Notes: generated by a model from the sequence alone, not told the origin. A stretch of DNA of 64,000 nt from Brachypterus glaber (GCA_958510825.1 OY294048.1:30221026-30285025), one strand, 5' to 3'; positions 22,463 through 34,868 are shown, counted from the first letter of the stretch. Program-made: numbers and translations.

Positions 22463-23226
22463 GGGCGCCGTCTTTTACAGCGCCAAATTTACCGCACCGA
22501 CCATTAGCGCGCCGTCCTTTACTGCGCCAAGGTCACTACCGCGCCATCATTCAACGCGCCGACCTTTACCGCGTCGTCCATTACCGCGCCATAGCCATTA
22601 TCTTATTTAAATTTTTATGAATACATCAAAATCTGCCGATTTTATTTTGTTATTTCGACTTAAAAAAGGATTTAGGTTTGAAATTTTACAAATTATAAAA
22701 TACTCAGTTTTAATTTATTGTTGTATGATTTTTTCATGTGTTTTTTTTTGTGTGATTTTGTTCGATTTATACTCAAGTATTTTTTGTGCTATTTTTTATT
22801 GAGTTTTAGTATTTCTTTAATCGAAATATTTATATAGTACACAAAAGAAAGAGTATCAGTTAAGTTACAATGTCGATAGAAATTATCAAAAGCATTTGAA
22901 ATAAAGATTTGGCTATTTGGTTTGGTTGTTGGTTGGTTGAAAGGTATTGTTTAAAATGAATACAAATGATTATATCTATTGTTAAATTAAAAAATAAACT
23001 TTTTGTTAAACAAATGTTGTTTCACTTGTTACAAATAAAAATAAAATCAAACACTAAAGAAATTACATTAAAATAAATTCAAACCAAAAGTCAACATAGG
23101 CGCGGAAATGTTCTAGGCGCGGTCACAATCGGCGCGGTAAAGGACAGGCGCGGAAAAGGGTGGCGCGGTAATGGGCGGAGCGGGAAACTATACGCGGTTT
23201 TGTCCGGCGCTGTAAAAGACCCTACC
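22463..23226. mobile_element. Foldback element FB-2, 15-bp ACCGCGCC minisatellite arms, 11-bp target duplication
   Basis: The left arm (22463-22595) is about nine units of roughly 15 bp with consensus GCGCCGTCCTTTACC. The right arm (about 23095-23226) is the inverse (GGTAAAGGACAGGCGCGG). CGTAGCATTAT is found immediately before (22452-22462) and after (23227-23237), a target duplication in the 8-11 bp range typical of Mutator/Foldback elements. The middle carries TTTGGTTTGGTTG, the reverse of the FB-1 interior. No transposase. Confidence 0.75.
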
Positions 23227-23430
23227 CGTAGCATTATATATCTTCACGGCTGGTTTTAGTTATTATGTACACGGTATTTATTGATATTCGATGTACTGAT
23301 GTGTATTAAAATATTTTGCTATATTTTATATTCAAGAATTCCTTCTACTTGACAAGGCACAGCCATGTGGATAATATTTTATGTCGAAAGCGCTCGGCCA
23401 TTAATTAATTTTTAAAAAATATACCTAATA

Positions 23431-24623
23431 AGTTTTTTTTATTGATTACGGTTTGATTTCGAAGCCTTGTACAGATTGCGATGAAGCGAAGAGCTTACAA
23501 CATTAGGTGTAGCAGCAGAATGAGATAGAAGGTAAGCTGCAAGAGACAGATAAAAGTAAAGAAGACCATATCAAAGAACATTGTCAGCGAAGGCCAGCGG
23601 AAGCCCGCCTCTGGGTGTGGCTAGCCTTTAAACGATTGGTTTAAGCTCACAGTCTTTCTCTTTCTTGTCTGTTCGGGTCTTTTTCACATCCCCTCCACGA
23701 ACTTGTAAACTCTTCGAACAAGTCTTTTAGTATGTTAAAGAACGACCGGGACTTCCTAAACGTACTGTATATATAATGGTAAAAGTTCTTCAGGAGATTC
23801 CTTCATCATTATCAATAGTATTTCATAAATGAAACTAGATACCTCTTGTAGTACTTTTAGCAGAGATTTAAAATCTGTTAACAAAAAATAATTACCTATT
23901 TTCATAAAAAAAGAAAACATTATGAAAACAATATGAAAAGTGGTTTTCTGAGTCTCAAAAAGTGGTCCATATCTTCTCGCGAGTCAGAAAACAACCACTT
24001 TCCCGTCTATGATTACAATAAACTAGAGTAGAACTTACAATAGAAAATATACTGTTGTTCGTAGAACTTAAAAATTGTAGGAACACAACAAGTAAAAATA
24101 GATGAAACCAAATAACAAGATGTTCGACCTGTCAAAGTAGCTTCATTTTGTTAAAACTCTAGAAAAAGCTTAGTACCCCTTAAACTCTTTATAATCTATA
24201 CCTCTTTTTAACTCAACCCTACATAAAATTATAAAAAATACTTCTTACCCTCTATCAAGTTTTCTTTTAAGCTTTGTCTAAAACTTTCTAAAAAAATTAC
24301 TACTTAAATTGCTGCAAAATAACCCTTTACATTTTACATACTTCTTAATGGAAAAAAATGTGAAAATTTGAATACACCCCAAACATTGTTTTTCTAATAT
24401 TTCCTCAAGCCTTTAAAATTACAACCCTCTCGTGTAACGCGATATCGCTTTAGCCCAAAACATATATTTCGCAATGTTTTTGAGTTTTTGATAAGTATAA
24501 ATCTCTAACTCTAAAAAACCCTACCTAATTGAGCGACATTGACCGAAAATATCCTCTTACCAATACCTTCAAAATACTCTTCAAATCATTCCTTGAACCC
24601 GAAATGGCGTAGGGTCTGGTATA
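23431..24623. other. Unassigned DNA, partly GC-richer
   Basis: 23470-23720 is less AT-rich than its surroundings (CAGCGAAGGCCAGCGGAAGC) and may be a fragment of an old element, but nothing recognisable was found. The rest is AT-rich and featureless. Confidence 0.4.
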
Positions 24624-25341
24624 CAGTGCGGTCCAAAAGTCACCCACCCCCCTTTTAACTTTTGAACGAGTTGAGATATCGACTTCAAATTTAGAACTCT
24701 TAAATAAGACAGCTTAAACTATCTTTTAGCATATATTTGATATTTTCAGCTCTTAAAATGTGGGCAGGGGGGCATGGGGGGACATGGACATGGAAAGGGG
24801 GGTCGTGTGATACATCATTTTAAAGCTTATAAAATTCTCTATTCAAACTAACATTTTTAAATTTTTTAAAAATGTTTTTTAAGGTTTTGATTTTTCAATT
24901 TTTTGTGCTAAAACATTCGATTTTTTAAGTTTTTTTTATAAATTTTTATTTATGTCAACTAAAATTAGTAAAAGTATAATTAACATTTTTTTATGATGAA
25001 ATTAGGCATTTTTACAAAAATATTTGTTTTTTTTAGAGGAATTTTGAGATTAATACCCATTTTCAACCCCATTTTAAACCCATTTTTTTTTTAATTTAAA
25101 AATATGGAGTTAAATGGAGAATTTTATAAGCTTTAAAATGATGTATTACACGGCCCCCCTTTCCTTTTAAAAAAATGTGCCCCCATGCCCCCTGCCCACC
25201 TTTTATGAGTTGAAGGTATTAAATATATGCTAAAAGATAGTTTAAGTTGTCTTATTTAAAAGTTCCAAATTTGAAGTCGATATCTCAACTGGTTCAAAAG
25301 TTAAGAGGGGGGGGGGGGGTGGTGACTTTTGGACCGCTCTG
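24624..25341. mobile_element. Tc1/mariner-type palindromic MITE CAGTGCGGTCCAAAAGTCAC
   Basis: 718 bp flanked by TA. Ends CAGTGCGGTCCAAAAGTCAC and GTGACTTTTGGACCGCTCTG. Arms of about 300 bp (CGACTTCAAATTT, ATCTTTTAGCATATAT, GTGGGCAGGGGG blocks). A G-run at 25308-25320 is near the right end. Non-coding. Confidence 0.75.
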
Positions 25342-27960
25342 TATAGCTTTTGGCTGCCTGATTTATCCTATAACAGTTGTTGTGCATTTCCGACTGTTCA
25401 AGTAAATCACCCTGCCTTTTGGTACTATATTGGCGCTACCAGATGGTCCTAGGCCCATTTTTAATAAATACAAATACAATAAACCCTTAAAAAAAATCAA
25501 ATATGTTTACTTACGAACTGCCTTCATAATATTACTTTTTACCTAAAACCGTCCCAATACCTTTTTTGTATACAGTAGTCCTGCTAAAAAAATCCTAATT
25601 TTGCATTTTCCTACAACATAAACATAATTATTAGCTGAGTTGGGCAGTACTATACTTTACCTTAAAATAAATAACCATTAATAACTTATACCTAAAAAAA
25701 AAACACTTAAAAATTAGCATGTTTACTATACATTTTTACCAATTTTTGTTGACCTGTCGATGTTTACTGCACTATTACCTATTTTCTTTTGGGGTGGTCA
25801 CTATGTTGCTACTCGCTTGGCTGAGGTACTAAAAATTACGTATGATGACGCAACTTGGGATCGTATTGACACCACCATGTCACGAATAAGGGCGTTTTGT
25901 GTCACGAATAAGGGTTCTTCCTTCTTCATTTTGGGAGTACGGATTTGGGGTTGGTGTAATTGAAACACTTATTTACAAAACTTAACTATTCTTACCGCGT
26001 TAGGTTTGGGAGACGTCTGTGTTAGGATACTTTTTGCCCAACGGGCACTGCCCACTTTGGGAACTACCCAACTATCGACTACTCTATCAATACAATCTGA
26101 TAATCTCTTAATTTTCTAATCATTTAATTTTATCTCAGGAACGCATTTATACTACGTTGTTTAACAAACTATTCTAAAACTAGAATGCTTCGTTAACTAG
26201 CATCTTTATGTAATACAAGGTTCTTATTTATAAATAATAAATAAAATTGTTTTAATAAATTTAGGTAGGCTACATCCCTAACTTTTGACAATATTACAAA
26301 CTACATGTAGTAAGGAGGTATTAGTCAAAAATGTCAGTTAGGAGATACTGCATGTTCATGAACGATATGCTTTTATTTAGCGCGGACATTTATAAATTTG
26401 GTAAGTAGATACAAGGACAAACATAAATTAGTACTGCCCTCCTTAGTTAAAATGTCCTAACATTTTTGTCATTTTCTGTTTATCTGCATATACCGGTTAT
26501 TTTATGCCATATTCTCCAGGATACCCAACAGTCAGGGAAAACAGGAAAGTCAGGGAAAAGTCAGCAAAATTAAAATTTAAACCTGGAATTCAGAAAATTT
26601 GGCCATTTATTTCGAAAAATTTAGTGAAAATAGTAAAGTTAGGACGTTTTAACTAAGAAGGGCAGAGTAGGTATTGTTATAATATATTACTTTTGATTAT
26701 TTTTCTTAAAGAAAGTTGCCTGTAAATAAATTTTACCCAATTGAAACAAAGAACCTATTATAATATTTTGTAATTATTAATTTTTTTAATATTAAAATTA
26801 ATTTTTACCCTTTGAACTGATAAAAAATTGATAAAATGTCCGCTTGTGTGAATTTAGGAAAATAAAATAATATGTTTGCCTTGCCATTACGTTTAACCCT
26901 CGTTTTGCAGCACCAGCTAGTCAAAACAAATGTCACTCAAATGTTAACGTAAATGTTGACGCAAATGTTTCAGAACACAACCGCTGACTTCATTTAAACT
27001 TGTTTTGCTGAAAATTATTTACTTTCGAATGCCTTTAGTTTGTCACGAATTTTAATTTAATTATAATTATTTCACTAATAATTATTAAACGTAATATTAA
27101 ATTATAATTTAATATTATCCTACTACTTTACAAATGTTAACTTTTTTTCCTGCTCGGGCAATCTTTACAACTTTTTCTTATGCATTTTGCCCTCTGAATT
27201 TTAATTTACCACACAAAACTTTATTTGTGGACCGTTTTTCCTATACCGGGTGAATTTTATTTTTGAATTTAGCCTTAAGTTTTATGTATAAAAAGCTGAT
27301 TGTTTTTTTATTTTTTTTTTCTATTTCGTTTTTATCGTATAAAATTTTATTAAAAACGATATTTATTAAAAATGAAATTTACATAATTTACCTTATTTTA
27401 ACTTACTTAAGCTTAAAAAAATAAATAAAACTAATATTAAATTTTGTTTAAAAATAAAAATTTGACAGTGAGTTCGAGTTAGAGCTAAAAAATGGGGGTT
27501 TCTCTTGAACCCCTCTTTTTAATGCCCATGTAAACTTTATTTGTAAAGTATTTTTCGGCTATTTTTCTTATTCCAAACTGGTGTTACCGCCTAAGGCCTA
27601 TCATCTCGCTCTCGTCTCGTTATTGTTGAACAGAACGATAGCGATAGGTGGAAAAATATCGTATCGTTGTAACGATAACGAGAGGCCTCTCGCCCGTAAA
27701 GAGACCGATGCGAGAGCGATAACTATCGTACAGCTAAAGACAGTCTCTGATACAGTCGAATGTTGAACATATGTGACACAAACGTCATTATTTTATTTTT
27801 GAATTTAAAGAATTTTAAAATGCAAAAATATTCTTTAATAGGCATTATGCAGTATACATTAGCAAATCATAAAAGGCTTTTATCTCTTAAAATCCTATCG
27901 CAGGCAGGAATTGCTTCAACATTGTCCTATTTTTATAGCAGCTATAAAAATATGTATGAA
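25342..27960. other. 2.6-kb AT-rich stretch with few features
   Basis: No gene recognised. A GTCAGGGAAAA-type repeat is at 26533-26570. A GC-richer block at 27580-27735 contains several CGATA/TATCG units. Frames at 25760-25963, 27581-27766 and 27760-27990 have no motifs. Confidence 0.4.
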
Positions 27961-28725
27961 CTCCTGGCGGCAGATGCACTAAGTACGTAACTAGACTTAT
28001 AGTAAGTACGGTAGTATTTGACTAATACGAGGAGCATTTTAAAAGAAGGTAAAAAGGTCAGATCTGGTGTCTTTAGGATTTGAGTGCTTAACATAAATTT
28101 TAATAGTCTTTATATATCTTGCTTTCCCATTTTTACTTTCTCATAAAGAAAATATTGTGAGAGCAAAAAAAATCAAACATTTCTTTTGCCTAAATCATTT
28201 TATTTTTCCTGTAACGTCGAGAAAAAAAAAATAAAAAAAAAAAAAGATATTTGTCTATCTGTCGGTCTGTATGCCTGTCTGTCGGTCAGTTTGTCTGTAT
28301 CCACGATAATTTAAGAATCCTTTGAGCTTACGACTTGAAATTTGTTATGCGGATGTATTTTTATATTATCTTGGACAAGTTCGTTTTGGAACAAAATCGG
28401 TTGGGGGAAGGGGGTAAAAGACAGACAGACAGATAATTTTTTTTGCTCATTTTGATTTTTCTCGACGTTTCAGGAAAAAATAACATGATTTAGGCAAAAA
28501 AATGTTTGATTTTTTTTCTCAATACTTTATGAGAAAGGAAAAATGGGAAAGCAACATATAATATATTATATTATAAAGACTGTTAAAATGGATGTTAGCA
28601 CTCAAATCCTACAGATAGCAGATTTGGTCTTCATGCCTTCTTTTAAATTATCCCTCGTATTAGTCATATATTACCGTACTTACCATAAGCTCAATTAGGT
28701 ACTTAGTGCAACTGCCAGGGGGTCT
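27961..28725. mobile_element. Foldback element with GACAGAC/GTCTGTC core
   Basis: Left arm 27961-28232 and right arm 28449-28725 are inverted: CTGGCGGCAGATGCACTAAG / CTTAGTGCAACTGCCAGG, GTAAGTACGGTA / TACCGTACTTAC, GCTTTCCCATTTTT, AATCAAACATTT, CGTCGAGAAAAA. The centre holds a GTCTGTCGGTC minisatellite and a GACAGACAGACAG tract. No transposase. Confidence 0.65.
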
Positions 28726-28945
28726 ATTCTCATTTCGGTGAGTTTTATTCACGCGTGAAAGCCAACTTCACAGTAGTTCTTCTGATGATTTTATTGGCGT
28801 AGACCGTGTAGCTCCGCCTATATTCATCGAAATACCAGGCGAAAAAAATCCGCTCGAAACCAGACCCCCTGGAGTTAATATTTTTTTACCATCATCATCG
28901 ATATATTACACCCTGGCATGCGCGCCCCAAGAGAGGCAGGGGGGT

Positions 28946-29007
<62 letters not shown>

Positions 29008-30580
29008 TTGTTTTGTATAAAATATAATATAAATATATAATATATTATATTATTTTGTTTTGTTTTTAACAAGTTTGAAGTAAACTTCAGATTTCTAAAA
29101 AAATTACCTGCGGCGCTGCTTATGGTTACCGAACGCAAATCCATAAGAAACTTATTTAAAATATTTTTCAAATTGTTATAATTTGTTTTGAATGAAGGTT
29201 CTGAGGTGTTTGAAAAATGATTTATAAAAGTATTCGCCTGCTGAACGATAACATGCCGCCAATAAAAGCCGAGTGCTGACCATAAATTTTAGTAAAAGCT
29301 TTTTAAAACCTTTTTTTTTAATTCTAAGGTGTTTAGAAAATGCGCCGCTAAACGAAAATGTGATACAATAAGTTTAATTAATAGATTATATTTAATAAGT
29401 TACTTTATCTTAGAAATGCGAAACTTGAATATTTCTAAAAAATTGTTATTTTTTTAGAAGTTTCCTATGACTATTTGAAGTTTTATAAATAATTTTGTTT
29501 TTAAATGTTTGACTTTACTGTTAACGTTATTAGAAAATTTCCTAATAACGTCTTCAAAAATACGAAAACTTTAAAATTAAAAAAAAATCGCCTGTGACGC
29601 TTAACTTAATTAACAATAGTCTGATATCACAATATTAATTAATAGATTTTATAAAATAACTGCATATGAAATTCTGAAAAATACCATACTTTAGGAATTC
29701 TAAAAAACATTGCATGCGGCCCTAAATATTTCATATTAACTCCCCCCTGAAAAAGTTTGGACTTTTTTGGGAATTTCCCCCTCTATCAAAAATCCTGCGG
29801 GCGTCTGCACTAAAATTATCTTATAGAAATGTACATAAATATGTATGTATGATAAACTTTGGTCGGAAAATCAATGCTGATCAAAGATCTTTTTAGTGTT
29901 TCGAAGAACCTTTGTTTTAAAAAACTGAGTTTAATAAGATTTTAAGAAATATTTATTAATTTTTGAAGGAATTTTTTTCTATAAATATAAAACTCGATTT
30001 TTCCTAAAAAATTTATAGTAATTGGACATTAAGTCCCTGAGCAAAAAATGTGTTGCACGGAGAGAAGGGCAGACACAAAAACCTTTTTTAAAGGTTTTTA
30101 GAATTCATAAAAATTACGTACGTATTAAAATGTTTGATCTAAACCTTTTTTGACAATTTTAAAAATTTGAAAACCTTGAAAACTGAACTTGCATTAAAAG
30201 ACAATATTAAAAATCTTTATTTTTATAATAAAACTCAACAAGAAGTTAAAATTAATAACCTTAATAATAGAGTGCAAATTTAAAACTTTATTATCAATGA
30301 AAAAGTTGCTTTTCGTTTTAGGGTATTTTCAGGTAGTTCCAGAAATTTAATTTGTTAATTTTCCGTTTTTGTTTTTATGAAGTTTCTTCTGAAACATTGC
30401 CAAAAGGAAGGAAAACGCTTATTAAATTTGTCAAATTAGAATTAAACTGACTTAAAATATAATTTGTCAGTTAGGAAATTTGAATATGAAATGCATGCAA
30501 TCTTACTCTTAAAAGAAAAAAGATTGAAACTAAATTAAAACAAAGTTTAGAGTAAAACTTTATTAAAAAAACATAGATAA
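28726..30580. other. AT-rich DNA with degenerate repeats
   Basis: 29090-29740 has loosely repeated text (ATTCTAAAAA...CCTGCGGCGC, AATTAATAGATTATATTT) at irregular 150-250 bp spacing, too diverged to define a unit. No gene. The last three bases, TAA, are the left target duplication of the next element. Confidence 0.35.
28946..29003. repeat. (TA)n microsatellite
   Basis: About 27 TA units. It causes the poly-IY stretch of a minus-strand frame at 28875-29171, which is not a gene. Confidence 0.95.
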
Positions 30581-31443
30581 CACCGGCACACAAAAAAAAT
30601 TAAGTAGAATGTGCATTTGACCGGACCTACCTACGGGTACGTATTTTGGTCCGCTGAATCCGAATTCGAGGTCAGTTTTACCCCTAAACCCTCGAAATTT
30701 CGAGAAAACTTCAAAAAACCGTTAAAATTATGAAAATTAGCAGTTTTAATGATAAAAAAATGTTTTGGAACTAAACTAAGCGTGATTTTCATGTATTTCG
30801 ATCCGCTGAATATGAATCGAAACTTTATTGAGACCACGAGCCATTTTAAATGTGAAAAAATCACACAAAACTCTCGAAAATTCCGAAAAAATATAGTTTT
30901 CATGATAAAAAAACTTCTTCTGGTCCAATTCAGATAAAATTTTATATCTTTTGATGTCTTCAATTAGCATCTTAATTTTTTTAGTCGAATCACCCTCTAA
31001 AGCTGGAAAAATTCGAAAAAATTGTAAAAATGACCATTCATAACAGAAAAAAAAATGATTGAACATGATTTAATGCCTAAAATAAATACTCTATAACGTA
31101 GATATATCAAATAACTTGAAATCTGTGAAAAACACAAGACATAATTTTGGAGGGTTTGTGTGATTTTTTTACATTTAAAACGGCTCGTGGTCTCAATAAA
31201 GTTTCGATTCATATTCAGCGGATCGAAATACATGAAAATCACGCTTAGTTTAGTTAGAAAAATTTTTTTTATCATTAAAACTGCCGATTTTCATAATTTT
31301 TACAGTTTTTCGAAGTTTTCTCGAAATTTCGAGGGTGTAGGGGTCAAACTGACCTCGAATTCGGATTCAGCGGACCAAAATACGTACCCGTAGGTAGGTC
31401 CGGTCAAATGCACATTCTACTTAATTTTTTTTGTGTGCCGGTG
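30581..31443. mobile_element. CACCGGCACAC-ended foldback element, TAA duplication
   Basis: 863 bp. Ends CACCGGCACACAAAAAAAAT and its complement, with TAA on both sides. Very well preserved arms: TGACCGGACCTACCTACGGG, TTTGGTCCGCTGAATCCGAA, TTCGAGGTCAG...CCTCGAAATTTCGAG. Frames at 30631-30963, 30776-31066, 30997-31275 and 31160-31393 are the same palindrome read on both strands. Same termini as 15470-16115 but a different interior. Confidence 0.8.
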
Positions 31444-31682
31444 TAATTTAAATGTCAGAAAATCAACTGTACAATATTTAATTACATACTTTGTAAAAGA
31501 TAAAACTCCAGATAAAACCGATTTGTTTAAATGAGTTTACTAATAGGGCAGGATACTGTCATTTTACTTCGTCTGATCTCAGACTTTTCTCTTTTAGGTT
31601 TATTCAGAAACCATTTTTGTAGTGGTACACAGTCACATGCTTATGTCATGTGTGTATAACGGTTTTATTTGACGTTTAACAA

Positions 31683-32760
31683 CACTGCTCTACAAAAAGA
31701 GATTTTTTTGTATTATTTGGGGACCTTTTAGTTGAGTCTGACTATATTTGATGAGCTGATTTTAGAACCTTTTTTCGTTTTTCTCGATCACCTCGTTTTT
31801 TTGTGTGCACCGTGGTTTTGTGCCCATAGTTAGTAGTAAAAAAGATAATTACGGCTTATTTTTTTTTGTAGATTGATTGAAAAAGTCAAAAACAGCTAAT
31901 TTAAAATTATTTATTCGTTTGTTTTTTATAGGCTTCTAAATTCAAAATATGATATTTTTTCGCATTTTTTCGATATACAGGGTGATCCATAACTGGCATG
32001 CCAAAATTTAAGAGGTGATTCTAGATCCAAAAATATAAAAAAAGTTCCTATAAAGGTTGGTCCGGAAATGAGCCCTAAGGGATCTAGGGCCCTTTAAAAT
32101 TGTAATAAAAATAAGGTTTTTAATTAATAACTCGGGTACCGTTTAAGCTAGAGCGGCGAGCTTTTGCATGTATACTAGTATTAATAAAGGCAATAAGTTT
32201 ATGTTAATTTATTTTTTTAATTTATCCAGAGGCGTGCCCAGACGGACAAAATATATGAGGCTTAAAACATTTTTGCCCCAAACTTTTCTATGTGTATGTT
32301 TTTTGGATTTGTTGTAAAAAATATAGATTTCTAGAGTAAAAATACATATAAAATATCATATAGTGTAACACTGTAGGAGCAACCGTTATCAAAAAAAAAA
32401 TGCAATTAAGAGGAAGTAACATTTTGTGTCACCAAAAACGTTACTTTTTAAAAGGCTATTACTCCTTTAATATTAAATTTAGGTGTTTTGGTGTATAATA
32501 CTTTTTTTGCTCAGTTTTAAATGAAGAATCACCCTGCAGCATTAAAATTTTATTGGTGCTTTTTTTTGTTCCCCATTCAATACGTCATCTTCGAAGGGCC
32601 GTAGTTCCCTTAGGGCTCATTTCCGGACCAACCTTTATAGAAACTTTTTTTCATATTTTTGGACGCGAGTTCTGGAACAGGCTGTATTTAGATAAAAATT
32701 TTATATAAATACCTAAGGTAATACTCTAATTTTAATACACAATGCTAACACATATATGCG
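31683..32760. mobile_element. CACTGCTCTA-family copy, split by a MITE
   Basis: Begins CACTGCTCTACAAAAAGAG and follows the 9506-9897 family (GATGAGCTGATTTT, GGCTTCTAAATTCAAAA, CGCATTTTTTCGATATA). The 31978-32684 MITE interrupts it, and it resumes with AAAATTTTATATAAATACC. The right TIR was not found. Confidence 0.55.
31978..32684. mobile_element. Palindromic MITE CAGGGTGATCCATAACTGG with TA duplication
   Basis: 707 bp between TA dinucleotides. Ends CAGGGTGATCCATAACTGGC and GTTCTGGAACAGGCTG. Inner arms (AAGGTTGGTCCGGAAATGAG, CCTAAGGGA) pair. Its layout (AATAACTCGGGTACCG, GGCGTGCCCAGACGG, AACACTGTAGGAGCAACCG) parallels the CACGGTGTATTTG family, so it is a distant relative. Confidence 0.7.
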
Positions 32761-33055
32761 GTTTATAAGAAAAAAAAGTTTTAGATTTAATCCAGTGACG
32801 GAGATTTTAGCGGAGGTGATCGATAAAAAAACAAAAATATTAAAGTATTTTATTTATTTTTAGAAAAGCAACACAATAAATTGAATTTATTATGAAACAA
32901 GCCGAAAAATTAGAGAAAAAAAAACACTTTCTCCTTGCGTAAAATAAAATAATCAAAATATTGTTCTTGTGCTTTCAATAACTCCCCATAAAATCTCCCT
33001 TACTGGATTAAATTTAAAACTTTTTTTAGTTTTTACAAACCTTACATGAGTGTTA

Positions 33056-33800
33056 GTGTTCATTATAAAAATCAGAGCTATCTCTTTTTTAGCTTAGAGC
33101 CCTATTAATAAAGAACGATAAAAAAAATATTAGACATAAATACTTTTTTTACTAGAACTATAGGCAAAACAACAACTGTGCACTATATCTCAAAAAAACG
33201 AGCCATTCGGAAACAACAATTCAGGTTCCGAAAACAAGGGCAAATTTTTGAGTGCAGATCAGTGTAATTAGTTTGAATTTTGTGACAGGTAAAGGGTCTT
33301 CCAACAATTGGTATCCTTTTAAATTAAGAGAAAAATTCAGCTTTTTTGTGAAAAGGGGGTATATTTTTATTTTAATCCAAAGTACAGACTCTATAGTTAG
33401 GAATGGAACACAATATAGTCAAAATGTCAAATGTCAAATATTTTTTTTACTAGAACTATAGGCAAAAAAACAACTGTGCACTATATCTCAAAAAAACGAG
33501 CCATTCGGAAACAAGAATCCAGGTTCCGAAAACAAGGGAAAATTTTTGAGTGCAGAGCAGTGTAGTTAGTTTGAATTTTGTGATAGGTAAAGGGTTCTTC
33601 CGACAAGAGGTATCATTATAAATTAAGAGAAAAATGCAGTTTTCTTGTGAAAAGGGGGTATATTTTTATTTTGAGATAGTACACAGTTGTTTTTTTTGCC
33701 TATAATAGTTCTAGTAAAAAAAATATTTGACATTTGACATTTGGACGATATTGTGTTCCATTACTAACCATAGAGACTGTACTTCATATTAAAATAAAAA
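33056..33800. repeat. Tandem plus inverted copies of the CACTGCTCTA family
   Basis: Two direct copies (about 33120-33400 and 33438-33680) carry CTAGAACTATAGGCAAAA, GTGCACTATATCTCAAAAAA, CGAGCCATTCGGAAAC, GGTTCCGAAAACAAGGG and end CAGATCAGTG|TAA (33264) or CAGAGCAGTG|TAG. An inverted part (33660-33800) brings back TTTGCCTATA..TAGTTCTAG and TGTGTTCCATTACTAACC. The motif order is that of 9506-9897 reversed. Non-coding. Confidence 0.55.
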
Positions 33801-34868
33801 TATACCCGAATTTCACAAAAAAACTGCATTTTCTCCTAATTTAAATGATATCTCTTGTTAGAAGACCTTTTACAATTGTAACTGTCAAAGATATAACCTC
33901 AACGTTAAAATAAGGAGTCATCAGATTCTGTTGACAATTTTTCATTCACTTGACTTAAGGTGCGCATGTAAACCAATTTCGAAACAAATAATATGAATTG
34001 TTTCCCTGAGGCGTATATTGCCCTATTAAAAAATAACGACTTTTTGGACCAGCTGTTTGGACTTTTAGCGTACGTGATGTAAAATGCTTGGCATTCCATA
34101 GTGTACTCTTCATATTGGATAGTATGATAAAAATTTTGTATTTGTAGTTAGTTTAATAGAATAGTAGTTTATGATATAAGGACGAAATAGTTATTTATGG
34201 TACTAGTGGGTAAAGTAAGATATTGCGCATGAGAAAATTAACCTGCGAGGCGTCAGCGAAATATCAAACTTTTCGTACAGATTTATTAAATAATAAATCT
34301 GTATATACAAAAAGTAAAAAAAAGCAAGATACAATCAAATAAAAATTATATTAACACGTTTACGGCTACGGTTTTTTTTTTGCATGTTTACCGTAATGCG
34401 GGGCGGGGCGATCCCCGGGGGTTGACAAACACTCTTTTATTCCACCGGTATTTATTTATCACATAACTTCTGCTACAAAAAAAAAGAATTAATAGGTTTA
34501 TTGAGAACTTAAAATTTAGCATTATTGAACAAAAATTAAATAAAACCTATATAATTTGAGACGATGATGGATGGCACATGCATACCGGGTGACAAAAGAA
34601 GTATTGCCTACGAATTATCTCCGGAACTATAAAAGATAACTTTTTGAAATTTACAGAGCTTGTACGAACTGTAAATACCCCATTTTTGCATGGTAATTAT
34701 AAAAAATATCATTTCCGGTCCAACCGGAAGTGATACCATCTTTTGATTTTTAAACGGAAAACTATATATTTGTTAATATTTTTAGATTCGTCTTTAAATT
34801 TTCTTTTCTTTTCATAAAAACAACATGGCGGTCGTATGACATCTACATTGAAAGAGAATTTACTGTTT
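33801..34868. other. Mostly unassigned; possible piggyBac-type end
   Basis: TTAACACGTTTACGG at 34351 resembles the end of the 54742-54983 element, but no partner end was found. GGGGCGGGGCGATCCCCGGG near 34400 is a GC-rich oddity. ACCGGGTGACAAAAGAAG at 34586 looks like a MITE terminus without a mate. No gene. Confidence 0.35.

Larger units (their letters stand above)
19931..23430. repeat. Outer inverted repeat containing two nested elements
   Basis: Left arm pieces (about 19940-19991 and 21731-21890) match the inverted right arm (about 23258-23430): GCGCTTTCGA, CTTGTCAAGTAGAAG, and ATCGAATATCAATAAATA with complements on the right. Comparing arms, the 19992-21726 element was inserted into the left arm. 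FB-2 lies between the arms. Confidence 0.6.

Noticed and set aside
28875..29171. 98-codon minus-strand ORF with a long IY run
   Set aside because: The run is the (TA)n microsatellite.
30631..31393. Four ORFs of 77-110 codons on both strands
   Set aside because: They are the two arms of the 30581-31443 palindrome read in both directions, so their similarity to each other is structural.
34351..34868. Second piggyBac-type MITE beginning TTAACACGTTTACGG, and an ACCGGGTGACAAAAG terminus
   Set aside because: Neither has a matching right end nearby, so no element boundaries can be given.
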